A stretch of DNA of 64,000 nucleotides from Catenibacillus scindens (GCF_014202115.1 NZ_JACHFW010000001.1:496001-560000), one strand, 5' to 3'; shown: positions 8,582-17,977, counted from the first letter of the stretch. Notes: generated by a model not told the origin, from the sequence alone. Numbers and translations: made by a program.

Positions 8582-9761
8582 AATGCTTATGCTGGCCCTG
8601 GCAAAAAATGAAGGCCCAAAATCCCTTATCCAACTGGCCGGCGAGATCATGGACAATCCTGTTGCCCTGGGGGATACCAGCCTTACTGTTCATTTTATAT
8701 CGGAAAATATGCCGGAAAGCGTACCTATGTCCCACACAGGGATCATTCCCCCGGATTTTTCTACAGATAATGAATTTATTAAATACAACGAGGCCGCCTA
8801 CTACAGTGAAAAACCGGTCCTGACACCGCCTCAGTATGGCGGTTACCAGACCATTATCACCCGGCTCACCGTCCACCGTCAGATTACCGGATATTTAAGC
8901 GTCCTCATGGCCCGACATCCGGTCCGGGAAAATGATATGGCCCTTGTATGCCTGATCCGTGACGCAGTCCAGGCCGAACTGGGAAAAAATCCTTCCGCCT
9001 TTTTTCCCCAGAGCAAACCCTGGGACCACACCTTAAAGCGCCTTCTTTCGGGCCTTAAAAACCCCCTCCACAACAACGCGGACCTGACCATCAGCCTGGG
9101 CCTTGAAAAAAACACCAGCCTGTATGTCATTGTTTTTAAAATTCTGGGATATTCCAAAGCTAACACTCCGGCCCTGGCCATTACCCGAACCCTCATGGAC
9201 ATGTGCGGCACAAAGCTTTGCGTCCTTTTTGACGGCAATATTGTCCTGATCCGCCAGGGGCCTCTCCACCTTCTCCCGGCCTTCTCTGAGCCCTGCCGCC
9301 AGATGAACGACTACCTGGCAAACTGGGGAATTATCGGCGGCGTCAGCGCCTGTTTTTTCCAGATCAGCGATCTGTATGTCCATTATCGCCAGGCTGCAGA
9401 TACTATCGAATTTTTTGCTCCGAGAAAGGGAGCCGGCATCTACCGGTACGAGAGCGCTGCCACATTTCTTTTTCTAAAGGAACATAAAGACCGCCTTGAA
9501 GCTTATTGCCATCCCGGCGTCTTACGCCTTTTGGACTATGACCGGCAAAACCGCACCGATTATGTAAAAGTGTTGAAGATCTACGCTCAAACCGGAAAAA
9601 ATGTCCAGATAACCGCCGAAAAAATGCATTTGAGCAAGGCCAGCATTTACCGTATTCTTGAGCGGATCAAAAAGATCACGGAGCAGAATTTTGAATCGCC
9701 CCAGTGCCTTTTTAATCTGTATTTTTCAATTATTCTTATGGACTATGAAAAGGAGGACTAG
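8550..9761 (+). CDS. PucR-type helix-turn-helix regulator (second of a pair)
   Basis: A 403-residue paralogue of the preceding gene with the same plan: variable N-terminal sensor, then LLDYDRQNRTDYVKVLKIY and the HTH MHLSKASIYRILERIKKI near residues 360-385. AGGAG precedes the ATG inside the end of the upstream gene, so translation is probably coupled. The stop is followed after two bases by the response-regulator ATG. Two adjacent but divergent copies suggest either a hetero-oligomer or separate ligand inputs (inference). Confidence 0.8.
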   Translation: MKNISLAQASEMLMLALAKNEGPKSLIQLAGEIMDNPVALGDTSLTVHFISENMPESVPMSHTGIIPPDFSTDNEFIKYNEAAYYSEKPVLTPPQYGGYQTIITRLTVHRQITGYLSVLMARHPVRENDMALVCLIRDAVQAELGKNPSAFFPQSKPWDHTLKRLLSGLKNPLHNNADLTISLGLEKNTSLYVIVFKILGYSKANTPALAITRTLMDMCGTKLCVLFDGNIVLIRQGPLHLLPAFSEPCRQMNDYLANWGIIGGVSACFFQISDLYVHYRQAADTIEFFAPRKGAGIYRYESAATFLFLKEHKDRLEAYCHPGVLRLLDYDRQNRTDYVKVLKIYAQTGKNVQITAEKMHLSKASIYRILERIKKITEQNFESPQCLFNLYFSIILMDYEKED

Positions 9762-9763
9762 AT

Positions 9764-10435
9764 ATGCACAAAATATTTATTGTGGAAGATGACGCTGTCA
9801 TTGCCTCAGCTATTGCCGCCCACTTAAAAAACTGGGGATGCGATACACAATGCGCCCAGAACTTTGAGGATATATTGTCCGAATTTGCCAAGTACAGCCC
9901 CTCCCTTGTGCTGTTGGATATCTCTCTGCCCTTTTTCAACGGCTACCACTGGTGCAGTCAGATCCGCAATATTTCCAAAGTCCCTATTATTTTTATTTCC
10001 TCCGCCTCAGACAACTTTAACATTGTCATGGCCATGAACATGGGCGGCGACGATTTTATCTCAAAGCCATTTGATATGGACGTTCTCACCGCCAAAGTGC
10101 TGGCCATCCTGCGCCGCACCTACGATTTCGGCACTCCTTCCGGGCTTCTGGAACATAAAGGGGCGATCTTAAATACATCCGACGCCACCCTCACCTGCAA
10201 CAATGAGAAAATCGACCTGACGAAAAATGATTACCGCATTCTCCTCACACTCATGGAAAATAAGGGAACTGTTGTCACCAGAGACACTTTAATGACCCGC
10301 CTCTGGGAGACGGACTGCTACGTGGACGAAAACACCCTGACCGTCAACATGACCAGGCTTCGCAAAAAGCTTGAGGCCTGCGGCCTGAAAGATTTTATAC
10401 AGACGAAAAAAGGCGTGGGCTACATCATCGAATAG
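9764..10435 (+). CDS. OmpR-family response regulator (BceR-like), module 1
   Basis: A 223-residue regulator: receiver domain with acidic pair D9/D10 and phospho-acceptor D52 (LVLLDISLPFFNGYHWC), conserved Lys in ISKPFDMDVLTAK, then a winged-helix DNA-binding domain (ENTLTVNMTRLRKKLE). The sequence closely parallels the regulator at 52234-52905. It is followed by a short intramembrane-sensing type kinase and an ABC transporter of the peptide-antibiotic detoxification type, which is how BceR/VraR-type systems are organised. A strong AAAGGAGG site precedes the ATG. It likely activates the downstream transporter operon (inference from family). Confidence 0.92.
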   Translation: MHKIFIVEDDAVIASAIAAHLKNWGCDTQCAQNFEDILSEFAKYSPSLVLLDISLPFFNGYHWCSQIRNISKVPIIFISSASDNFNIVMAMNMGGDDFISKPFDMDVLTAKVLAILRRTYDFGTPSGLLEHKGAILNTSDATLTCNNEKIDLTKNDYRILLTLMENKGTVVTRDTLMTRLWETDCYVDENTLTVNMTRLRKKLEACGLKDFIQTKKGVGYIIE

Positions 10436-10447
10436 GAGGCAAAGTTT

Positions 10448-11467
10448 ATGGAAAGATCCTTTTGGGGACTGCTTTGGGAATACTTTAAAGGCAAGATCAC
10501 TATGCTGGCGTCCGGGCTGGTCTGCGCGGCCATCTTCTGCGGGGTGTTTTACCTTTACAGCCTGCCGCTGGAAGCGGTTGCCTACGCCCTTGTGCTGTGC
10601 GCCACCTTTCTTTTCATTATATTTATCCGTTCATTTAAAAACTTCCTGGACAAACACCGGGCCCTTACAGATATAAAAGACCGGATCACTGTAGAACTGG
10701 ACCGTCAGTGGCCCAAAAGCACATTTATTGAAAAAGACTATCAGGAGATCCTTACCTGCTTTTATGGCTATCACCGCCAGCTTATGGAAAAAAATGACGC
10801 CAGCCGCACAGAGATGATGGATTATTATACTATGTGGGCTCACCAGATCAAAACCCCTATCGCCGCCATGAACCTTTTGCTGCGCCCCTCACACACTCAG
10901 GAGAGTACCGCCCTTTTAGGGGAATTGTTTAAGATTGAACAATATGTAGACATGGTTCTCTCCTACCTCCGGCTGGACAGCGATTCCACAGATTTTATCA
11001 TTGCCCCCTGTCCCCTTGTAAAAACAGTGCAGGAAAGCATCCACAAATATGCCCGCATTTTTGTCATGAAAAAGATTGGTCTGAACTTCCAGGAGGAAGA
11101 ATTTTATGTTCTCTCTGATGGAAAATGGCTTTCTTTTGTTATTGAACAGATTTTATCCAACGCCCTGAAATACACAAAAGAGGGCAGCGTCACCATAACT
11201 ATTGACCGAAAGCAGCCAGCCCTCATTATCTCCGACACAGGCATCGGGATACGGCCCGATGATCTTCCCCGGATTTTTGAGAAAGGCTTTACCGGATACA
11301 ACGGCCGCTCCGGCCAGAAATCCACAGGTCTCGGCCTGTACCTGTGCCGCCGCATCCTTGACCGCCTCTCCCACACCATCCACATTACCTCCGCCCCAGG
11401 CCAGGGCACATCGGTGCGCATCGGACTGGATACTTACAGGAATGTAAGGTTTGGCAGGGAATTGTAA
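10448..11467 (+). CDS. Sensor histidine kinase (BceS-like), module 1
   Basis: A 339-residue kinase with two transmembrane helices near residues 18-62 and almost no extracellular loop, the hallmark of intramembrane-sensing kinases of BceS type. The phospho-acceptor is H132 in WAHQIKTPIAAMNLLL; the ATPase domain shows LSNALKYTKEG (N box), DTGIGI and STGLGLYLCRR (G boxes). Family members do not sense antibiotic directly but read the state of a partner BceAB transporter, which is encoded immediately downstream. AGGAGG lies seven bases before ATG. Confidence 0.92.
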   Translation: MERSFWGLLWEYFKGKITMLASGLVCAAIFCGVFYLYSLPLEAVAYALVLCATFLFIIFIRSFKNFLDKHRALTDIKDRITVELDRQWPKSTFIEKDYQEILTCFYGYHRQLMEKNDASRTEMMDYYTMWAHQIKTPIAAMNLLLRPSHTQESTALLGELFKIEQYVDMVLSYLRLDSDSTDFIIAPCPLVKTVQESIHKYARIFVMKKIGLNFQEEEFYVLSDGKWLSFVIEQILSNALKYTKEGSVTITIDRKQPALIISDTGIGIRPDDLPRIFEKGFTGYNGRSGQKSTGLGLYLCRRILDRLSHTIHITSAPGQGTSVRIGLDTYRNVRFGREL

Positions 11468-11538
11468 GTCAGAATTATGGCTTGCCGCCCCAATCCTTTG
11501 CTATACTTTGGATGATCAAATATTATTGAGGTGAGTTC

Positions 11539-12348
11539 ATGACAATTCTTGAAGTAAACAATCTGAAAAAAGTTTATACGACCCGCTTCGGCGGTCAGCA
11601 CGTTCAGGCCCTCCAAAATGTCTCCTTTTCTGTGGAGTCGGGAGAGTTTGTGGCAATTATGGGGGAATCCGGTTCAGGCAAGACAACCCTTTTAAATATC
11701 CTGGCGGCTCTGGATCGCCCTACCGGGGGACAGGTTCTCTTAAACGGAAAAGATATTGTAAAAATCCGTGAAAAAGAGCTTTCCTCTTTCCGCAGAGACC
11801 ATCTTGGCTTCGTCTTTCAGGATTTTAATCTGCTGGACACATTTTCACTGAAAGACAATATTTTTCTTCCCCTGGTTTTATCCCGCACACCTTACGCCGC
11901 CATGGAAGAAAAGCTTGAACCTATTGCCCGGCGCCTTGAAATCACGGACATTCTTAACAAATTTCCCTATGAAGTTTCCGGCGGCCAGAAACAGCGGGCC
12001 GCTGTGGCCAGAGCCCTGATCACTAATCCCGATCTCGTCCTTGCCGATGAGCCCACAGGAGCCCTGGATTCCCGGTCGTCTGACAGTCTCTTAAAACTCT
12101 TTGAGGACATTAACCGCAGCGGTCAAACAATTATAATGGTCACCCACAGCACTAACGCCGCCTGTCACGCCAGCCGTGTGCTTTTTATCAAGGACGGCTC
12201 CGTATTCCACCAGATTTACCGGGCAGGCAATTCCTATGAAAATATGTATCAAAAAATCTCCGACACCCTCACACTAATTGCCACCGGCGGTGCCCGGCGT
12301 CTGTCTGGAGAGCCATCTTTCGGAAGGGGCGGTGAACAAAATGCGTAA
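11539..12348 (+). CDS. ABC transporter ATP-binding protein (BceA-like), module 1
   Basis: A 269-residue ATPase of the MacB/BceA group: Walker A MGESGSGKTT (residues 41-50), Q-loop VFQDFNLLDTF, signature VSGGQKQR, Walker B LVLADEPTGALDS and a switch His in MVTHS. It is followed by the large permease, overlapping its start by eight bases. The group moves or releases antimicrobial peptides bound to cell-wall precursors. A 71-base gap separates it from the kinase gene, enough for its own promoter; a TATACT and a TATTAT hexamer are present but no clear -35 pair. Confidence 0.92.
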   Translation: MTILEVNNLKKVYTTRFGGQHVQALQNVSFSVESGEFVAIMGESGSGKTTLLNILAALDRPTGGQVLLNGKDIVKIREKELSSFRRDHLGFVFQDFNLLDTFSLKDNIFLPLVLSRTPYAAMEEKLEPIARRLEITDILNKFPYEVSGGQKQRAAVARALITNPDLVLADEPTGALDSRSSDSLLKLFEDINRSGQTIIMVTHSTNAACHASRVLFIKDGSVFHQIYRAGNSYENMYQKISDTLTLIATGGARRLSGEPSFGRGGEQNA

Positions 12349-14350
12349 ATATTTTTGCCCACGGCTTGCTTTTCAAAACCTTGGCAAAAACCGGAGCAGC
12401 TACTTTTCCTATATGATCACATGCGTGATCACTATTGCCATGTTTTACATCATGTCCGCCCTGGCAACCGCCAGCGATCTGGATCAACTCTACGGTCTGC
12501 GAGAAGTCCGGGCTTTTTTGTCCTACGGCCAGTGGATCGTGGGCATCTTTGCCTTTGTGTTTTTGTTTTACACTCACAGTTTTATCCTCAAACGGCGCAA
12601 AAAAGAGCTTGGGCTTTACAACATTCTGGGTATGGAAAAGAAACATATCGCCCTCGTCCTGTTTCTTGAAACCCTTTACTGTGCCCTGATCACGTTGATT
12701 CTTGGCCTGTTTTTTGGCATCCTTTTATACCGGGCGTCTCAGCTTTTCCTTATGAAACTCGTCCATCTTGAATCCATCCCCGGCGGTTTTCTCTCTCCTG
12801 GCGCGGCGGCCTCCACGGTGTTCTTTTTTGGCATCCTGTTTTTTCTCACTTTTCTAAACACCCTTCGCCAGATTGGCGCCGTCAGCCCCATTGAGCTGCT
12901 AAAAGGCTCTCAGGTAGGAGAAAAAGAGCCTAAAGCCAAAATTCTTCTTGTCATTGGAGGGATTGCGTGTCTTGGCGGCGGTTACTATATTTCCATTACC
13001 GCCACTTCCCCCATGGAGACGGTGGGGCTGTTTTTCTTTGCCGTCATCCTGGTCATCCTGGGGACCTACGCCCTGTTCACCTCTGTCACCATCGCTTTTT
13101 TAAAGTTTTTGCGCCGCCGGAAAAAATATTACTATACTCCCCGGCATTTCACCTTTATTTCCGGTATGCTCTATCGCATGAAACAGAACGCCGTGGGCCT
13201 TGCCAACATTTGTATTTTATCCACTATGGTCCTTGTCATGCTGTCCACATCCATTCTTCTGTATGTCAGCATCGGCGACCAGCAGCGGACCAACTATCCG
13301 CGAAATATTGAAATTGACATAAATTCCATAAACACAGAGGACATTCCCGCTGTTGAAGCATTCATCGACCAGACGGTAGCAGACTTATCTGTTTCTGCAG
13401 AAAATCTCCAGCGCTTCCACGAAACTTCCCTCCTCCTCTTCACCGAGGGAAACAGGTTTTATTTTGACATAAATGTCAACGCTTACTCGGAAAACGGTAC
13501 AGTCCTTGTTAATCTCCTCACTCTGGCAGACTATAACCGACTGACCGGGGAAAATCTTACTCTGGAAAATGCTGACGATATTTATCTTGTGGCACCTAAA
13601 GACAGTTTTCAGGAAGATACTCTTGTCCTGGAAAATACAAGCCTGCACATCCAGAAACGCATCCCTTCTTTTGAGATTGCAGACGGCGCACTAAAATATA
13701 TGGTGGACACATACTACATCATCGCCAAAGATGACGCTGCTGTCCAGGCTTTAAGGGACCCTCTCGCTGAAAAATACGGCGATGTAGCTTTCACCAGCTA
13801 CGTTTATGCCTTTGACGTTGACGGTAATGACGATGCCCAGATTGCCTGCAAAAACGCATTAACCAAGGCAATCTTTGACAGCGGCCTGGTTCCTGTAAGT
13901 ATAGAGGGTTCTATCACCAGCGTGGCAGAGTCCACTGACAGTTATTATCAGCTTTACGGCGGCCTGCTCTTTATCGGCATCTTTCTCGGTATTCTCTTTT
14001 TAATGGCTACCGTGTTGATCATTTATTACAAACAGATGACTGAAGGCTATGAAGATCAGGCCCGTTTTGAGATCATGCAGCATGTGGGAATGAGCCGCCA
14101 GGAGGTCAGAGGGACTATAAAAACTCAGGTTCTGTCTGTGTTTTTCCTTCCTCTGGGAATGGCCTGCGTCCATACAGCCTTCGCCTTTCCCATCATCACA
14201 AGGCTTCTGGCGCTTCTCATGATGAACAACACAAGCCTCTATATTATTGGTCTTGTATGTACTATTGGGGTCTTTGCCCTGTTTTACACCATTGTTTATC
14301 TAATTACAGCACGAGTTTATCACAAAATTGTAGCTGTAAAAATGTTATAA
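12341..14350 (+). CDS. FtsX-family ABC permease (BceB-like), module 1
   Basis: A 669-residue permease with ten predicted transmembrane helices arranged as in BceB: one N-terminal helix, a group of helices with RRKKELGLYNILGMEKKHI, then a ~200-residue extracytoplasmic domain (about residues 315-530) between helices, and a C-terminal FtsX group (YKQMTEGYEDQARFEIMQHV). The large extracellular domain is thought to bind the antibiotic or its lipid target. The start at 12341 overlaps the ATPase stop by eight bases, with GGAAGGGG upstream. A paralogue lies at 48044-50062. Confidence 0.9.
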   Translation: MRKYFCPRLAFQNLGKNRSSYFSYMITCVITIAMFYIMSALATASDLDQLYGLREVRAFLSYGQWIVGIFAFVFLFYTHSFILKRRKKELGLYNILGMEKKHIALVLFLETLYCALITLILGLFFGILLYRASQLFLMKLVHLESIPGGFLSPGAAASTVFFFGILFFLTFLNTLRQIGAVSPIELLKGSQVGEKEPKAKILLVIGGIACLGGGYYISITATSPMETVGLFFFAVILVILGTYALFTSVTIAFLKFLRRRKKYYYTPRHFTFISGMLYRMKQNAVGLANICILSTMVLVMLSTSILLYVSIGDQQRTNYPRNIEIDINSINTEDIPAVEAFIDQTVADLSVSAENLQRFHETSLLLFTEGNRFYFDINVNAYSENGTVLVNLLTLADYNRLTGENLTLENADDIYLVAPKDSFQEDTLVLENTSLHIQKRIPSFEIADGALKYMVDTYYIIAKDDAAVQALRDPLAEKYGDVAFTSYVYAFDVDGNDDAQIACKNALTKAIFDSGLVPVSIEGSITSVAESTDSYYQLYGGLLFIGIFLGILFLMATVLIIYYKQMTEGYEDQARFEIMQHVGMSRQEVRGTIKTQVLSVFFLPLGMACVHTAFAFPIITRLLALLMMNNTSLYIIGLVCTIGVFALFYTIVYLITARVYHKIVAVKML

Positions 14351-14424
14351 TGTTAAATTTGGTCTCGTGATACCAGGGCTGGGCCGGACTGGCACGCAGC
14401 CCCCTCCCGGCATACCGCACATAC

Positions 14425-14465
14425 AAAAAAGGAGAGTGTTCATCGACTTTAATGACACTCTCCTT
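14425..14465 (-). terminator. Intrinsic terminator, minus strand
   Basis: A perfect 11-bp stem (AAGGAGAGTGT pairing with ACACTCTCCTT, 14429-14439 and 14455-14465) with a 15-base loop. Read on the minus strand, the stem is followed by TTTTTT. It lies 388 bases downstream of the flippase stop and so closes the transcript starting at the promoter near 14795-14823. Confidence 0.85.
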
Positions 14466-14788
14466 ATAAGACTATTGAATCCATTGGACTTTACCTCTTC
14501 TTTCGCTGAATTCTCTAATCTTCCTTTAAATAATTCTTCCTGCAATCCTGCTACTTTCAACCGGTGCTGATTATGATTTAATCTTCTTTGTTTATGTTCT
14601 CATCAACATATATATGTTAATCCTCTTCATCAACTTATAAGATCCAACGCGATCTTCTGATTAAATGAAACCAGGTCTGCTGAGTTAACACGATTAAAAG
14701 ATGAATTTTTAAAGCTTTTTGAGTTTTAAATTACGTGTCCGGTGGTCCGTACCTCTCTTTCGCCTTATTTTTACAAGTTCCTTTTGAT
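14425..14788 (-). ncRNA. Candidate noncoding RNA of about 365 nt, family unknown
   Basis: The stretch is bounded by a consensus promoter (TTGACA, 17 bases, TATAAT) and a strong intrinsic terminator, both on the minus strand. Between them I find no reading frame with a plausible start and ribosome site; the longest minus-strand frame runs through the terminator. Local stems are visible, for example AAGATC-GCGTTG-GATCTT and ACACG pairing with CGTGT. It does not show tmRNA, RNase P, SRP or T-box signature sequences that I know. It also accounts for the 500-base gap between the BceB-like and flippase genes. Confidence 0.55.
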
Positions 14789-14794
14789 GGTTTT

Positions 14795-14823
14795 ATTATA
14801 CCCTTTCTCGCCACAATTGTCAA
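14795..14823 (-). promoter_or_regulatory. Consensus sigma-A promoter of the candidate ncRNA
   Basis: On the minus strand TTGACA (14823-14818) and TATAAT (14800-14795) are both perfect hexamers with a 17-base spacer. Transcription should begin near 14788 and run away from the flippase gene, whose stop codon is about 30 bases upstream. Confidence 0.85.
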
Positions 14824-14852
14824 TACTTCTTTGTTTATTTTTTACTGATTTT

Positions 14853-16481
14853 TTACTTATTTTTATTTTGTCTGATTATTCTGACTTCTTTCCATAAAAA
14901 ATCCAGAGGATTTACAGAAGGAATACTGCCCGCAGCCATGAGAACAAGAACATAGACAACAGCCATAGAAAAACATGGGATTGCGATAACCGCTATTGGA
15001 GACAGGGACCAGGCATTTAAAGTCCAGCGGTATACGGCTCTGGAGACAAAGGCTCCCAGAACAGTCCCGGCAAATGGGACAACCAGCGTTTTGACTACAT
15101 TAAAGCGGAGGCCGCAGATACGTCCAATCTGGATGGTGTGCAGAAGACACAAAAGGATGCTGGAGGCAAGCATCCCCCACAAATAGCCGGAAATTCCCAT
15201 GGACGGCACAAGAGCCACGATAAAGATCATACGCAGCCCTGAACTGACCACATTGTGAAGGAGTGTCATCTGAGTTTTTCCCAGGCCATTTAACACACTG
15301 GCCAGTGAAGCGGATGTGTACAAAAAGGGACACAGCAGGGCAAAAGCGGCCAATATCTGTCCCGCCGCCGAATTATTAAAGAAAACCGTGCCGAGACCAT
15401 TTCCGTAAAGGCCGAAAATACTCATACTCAAAATACCGATAATAAGGCAATAGTGAAGGCTTTTGGAAACCGCCCGCTTTACAAGAGAATAGTCCCCTCT
15501 CCCCACAGCTTCCGCCACTGTCGGCAAGAGCATGGACGCAAGGGAACCGGTCAGAGTTGAAGGGAAAGTAATAAATGGCATGGCCATACCTGTAATGATA
15601 CCATAAATTTCCATGGCCTCGCCCTCAGCCAGATAATAAAGTTTCATCATTGCCGGGATCAGAACCGCCTCAACACTTTGGAGCATGGTCAGGGCAAGAC
15701 GATTCACCGTCAGCGGCAGAGCGTCTCCCATAAGTTTTTTAAATAGAAAACCATATGGCGCCGCAGGCTGCCTGGAACTCAGAGTCCTCTTTCTCTCCCC
15801 CCGGACATGGATTTTGTAGGCAATAAAAGTGTAAATACATGAGATACCATCCCCGGCCGCCATTCCAAAAACAGCCAGCAGGGCTCCGTCCGCGTCCTGG
15901 TTATACCATGCTTCCGCCAAAATATAGATGGCCAGAACTCGGAAAATCTGTTCCACTAACTGGGATGACGCAGGTATGACAGTCTTTTTCAGTCCATAAA
16001 AATACCCCAGGATGCAGGAATGGGCTGTGGAAAACAGGATCACCGGAGACATGACTTTCAGACAGGCCGCGCACTTCGGCTCATTTAAAAGATAGGTGCT
16101 GATAAACTCAGCGCCCCAAAAAACCCCTACGGCAAAGAGCAGCGCCAGAACCATACTTAAACTAACAGCGATCCGGACCAGGCGTCCAACATTTTTCTGA
16201 CAGCCCATCCCCCCATAGGTAGCTACCAGCCGGGAGAGGGCCGTCTCGATCCCGGAACAGCACACCGCGTTGCAGACCATAAATACCGGAAAAATCATCT
16301 GATAGATGCCGATCTGCCCAGCGCCGATAATATTTGCCAGAAACACCCTGTTATAAAGTCCAAGAAACCGGGTGACAACACCTGTGCCGGCCAGGATCAC
16401 AGTCCCCCACAGAACCTGCTTTTTTATTGATGAACCTAATTCTTCCAAAATTTCCCCCAGATCTTTTACCGCAGCGGACAT
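14853..16481 (-). CDS. Oligosaccharide/lipid flippase, SpoVB (MOP superfamily) type
   Basis: A 542-residue polytopic membrane protein with about 12-14 helices. The opening KKQVLWGTVILAGTGVVTRFLGLYNRVF and IGAGQIGIYQMIFPVF (written here in two parts) is typical of the SpoVB/YtgP branch of the MVF/MOP flippases, which translocate lipid-linked sugars, in spores the cortex precursor. The ATG at 16481 has GGAG six bases upstream and is preferred over a TTG at 16562. No neighbour fixes the substrate. Confidence 0.82.
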   Translation of the reverse strand: MSAAVKDLGEILEELGSSIKKQVLWGTVILAGTGVVTRFLGLYNRVFLANIIGAGQIGIYQMIFPVFMVCNAVCCSGIETALSRLVATYGGMGCQKNVGRLVRIAVSLSMVLALLFAVGVFWGAEFISTYLLNEPKCAACLKVMSPVILFSTAHSCILGYFYGLKKTVIPASSQLVEQIFRVLAIYILAEAWYNQDADGALLAVFGMAAGDGISCIYTFIAYKIHVRGERKRTLSSRQPAAPYGFLFKKLMGDALPLTVNRLALTMLQSVEAVLIPAMMKLYYLAEGEAMEIYGIITGMAMPFITFPSTLTGSLASMLLPTVAEAVGRGDYSLVKRAVSKSLHYCLIIGILSMSIFGLYGNGLGTVFFNNSAAGQILAAFALLCPFLYTSASLASVLNGLGKTQMTLLHNVVSSGLRMIFIVALVPSMGISGYLWGMLASSILLCLLHTIQIGRICGLRFNVVKTLVVPFAGTVLGAFVSRAVYRWTLNAWSLSPIAVIAIPCFSMAVVYVLVLMAAGSIPSVNPLDFLWKEVRIIRQNKNK

Positions 16482-16679
16482 TGCCGTCTCCGGTAATCTT
16501 TTATCTGTAAAATATATTCCGACGCAGAGGGAATCATTCGTCAGGATTTCAGGCAGCCCCAAAACCCTTTCTGCCTCAGGCGTAAAGCAGCAAGGCTCTG
16601 TCTTTTACCCGCATTGACACCCTGAAAAATATGTGCTACCGTATTAGCATGATAAATTCAAAAGAAACGGGGAATGAAC

Positions 16680-17639
16680 ATGAACAACTTTATTTTCAGC
16701 TTAAACGCCACCATTCCAATCTTTATTCTCATTGTTCTGGGATGGTTTTTAATGAAGCTGGGAATCCTTACCAAAGGCTTTAATGCCGCCGCGGATAAAT
16801 ATGTCTTTAAGGTTGCCCTTCCGGTCCTTCTGTTCCACGATATTGCCACCGCGGATATACGCAGTGAATTTGACCCCAGGTTCTTCTTTTTCTGCATGAT
16901 CTCTACGACAATTATGTTTTTAGGCGTCTGGGGCCTGACCAGCATTTTCATGAAAGATAAAACCATGGTGGGCGCTTTTGTCCAGGCCAGCGCCCGGGGC
17001 AGCGCGGCAGTTTTAGGCATCGCTTTTGTCAATAATATATACGGTTCATCAGGCATGGCGCCCATGATGATCGTGGCCGCTGTCCCTCTGTACAACATTT
17101 TTTCGGTGATCATCCTCTCGGTCTGCTCCAATGACAAAAACGCTGACCGGGGCCACCAGATCCGCACCACCTTTTTAAATGTACTAAAAAATCCCATTAT
17201 TATCGGAATTGTTGCCGGACTGCCCTTTTCCCTTCTTGGAATTGACATTACCGGCGACGCCTTTACGATCCCATACAACGCTATCACGAACATTGCCAAC
17301 ACGGCTACCCCTATCGCTCTTCTTGTCGTCGGCGCTGGTTTTGAAGGCCGCAAAGCGATCAAAAAGATCAAGCCTACTATGGCTGCCACATTTATCAAAC
17401 TTGTGGCCCTCCCGGCCATCTTCTTCCCATTTGCCGTGGCCATGGGATTTAGGGGCAGCGAACTTGTGGCTATCCTGGTGATGCTTGGTTCACCTACCAC
17501 CGTCACCTGCTACATTATGGCCAAAAATATGGGCAATGATGAAGTCCTCTCTTCGAGTATCGTTGTAACGGCAACACTTCTATCTTCCATAACCCTCACT
17601 TTCTGGGTATTTTTACTGCGTAGTCTTAACCTGATTTGA
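16680..17639 (+). CDS. AEC family transporter (auxin efflux carrier type)
   Basis: A 319-residue membrane protein with about ten helices in two inverted halves. The N-terminus (NATIPIFILIVLGWFLMKLG) and the C-terminal segment LVMLGSPTTVTCYIMAKNMG are typical of the PF03547 family, whose bacterial members export or import small carboxylates such as malate. The second ATG (16680) is preferred, because GGGG lies seven bases upstream but only two from the first ATG (16674). A TTGACA hexamer at 16613-16618 may be its -35 box. Substrate unknown. Confidence 0.87.
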   Translation: MNNFIFSLNATIPIFILIVLGWFLMKLGILTKGFNAAADKYVFKVALPVLLFHDIATADIRSEFDPRFFFFCMISTTIMFLGVWGLTSIFMKDKTMVGAFVQASARGSAAVLGIAFVNNIYGSSGMAPMMIVAAVPLYNIFSVIILSVCSNDKNADRGHQIRTTFLNVLKNPIIIGIVAGLPFSLLGIDITGDAFTIPYNAITNIANTATPIALLVVGAGFEGRKAIKKIKPTMAATFIKLVALPAIFFPFAVAMGFRGSELVAILVMLGSPTTVTCYIMAKNMGNDEVLSSSIVVTATLLSSITLTFWVFLLRSLNLI

Positions 17640-17655
17640 CGGCGCAAACGTTAAT

Positions 17656-17703
17656 CCTGGATGTTACTCCTCCGTTTCCTGCAATGGGGGAGTAATATCC
17701 AGG
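17656..17703 (+). terminator. Long stem-loop after the AEC transporter gene
   Basis: Arms of 15 bases (17656-17670 and 17689-17703) match in 14 positions (CCTGGATGTTACTCC against its partner) around an 18-base loop. No T-tract follows, so it may be an RNA-stabilising or attenuating stem rather than a true intrinsic terminator. Confidence 0.45.
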
Positions 17704-17890
17704 AATATCGAGGCTTTTGAATGAGCATTCAGAAAAATATACAATTTTCGGCCATTTTTAGCCCAAAAAAATTTATCTGTTTCGACATTTTTTTCAGACT
17801 TTTCTCTTGACTTTCTGGATATATTATCACAATGCCCAATTTTAACAAAAATTTAATAAACTACTACTAGCATTTCCCACAACTTTAGTG

Positions 17891-17934
17891 TATACTGAAA
17901 ATGTAAACTTTAGGTTATGAGGACGTAACCTAAA
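17891..17934 (+). promoter_or_regulatory. Promoter -10 and inverted repeat upstream of the HPr-like gene
   Basis: A TATACT hexamer (17891-17896) is followed at about the expected start of transcription by a perfect 9-bp inverted repeat, TTTAGGTTA and TAACCTAAA (17909-17917, 17926-17934), with an 8-base loop. The position fits a repressor operator or a short leader hairpin; a T-rich stretch (CCTTTTTCTTT) follows the right arm. Which of the two it is cannot be decided by reading. Confidence 0.5.
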
Positions 17935-17977
17935 ATCCTTTTTCTTTGCTTCTCTAGCAGGACAAGGAGGTGTGCCT

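Noticed and set aside
14345-14560. 71-codon minus-strand frame across the ncRNA terminator
   Set aside because: It reads through a strong intrinsic terminator into the end of the BceB-like gene and has no ribosome site; the region is better explained as noncoding.
16658-17506. 282-codon minus-strand frame opposite the AEC transporter
   Set aside because: Basic, Arg/Lys/Pro-rich antisense shadow of a membrane protein gene.
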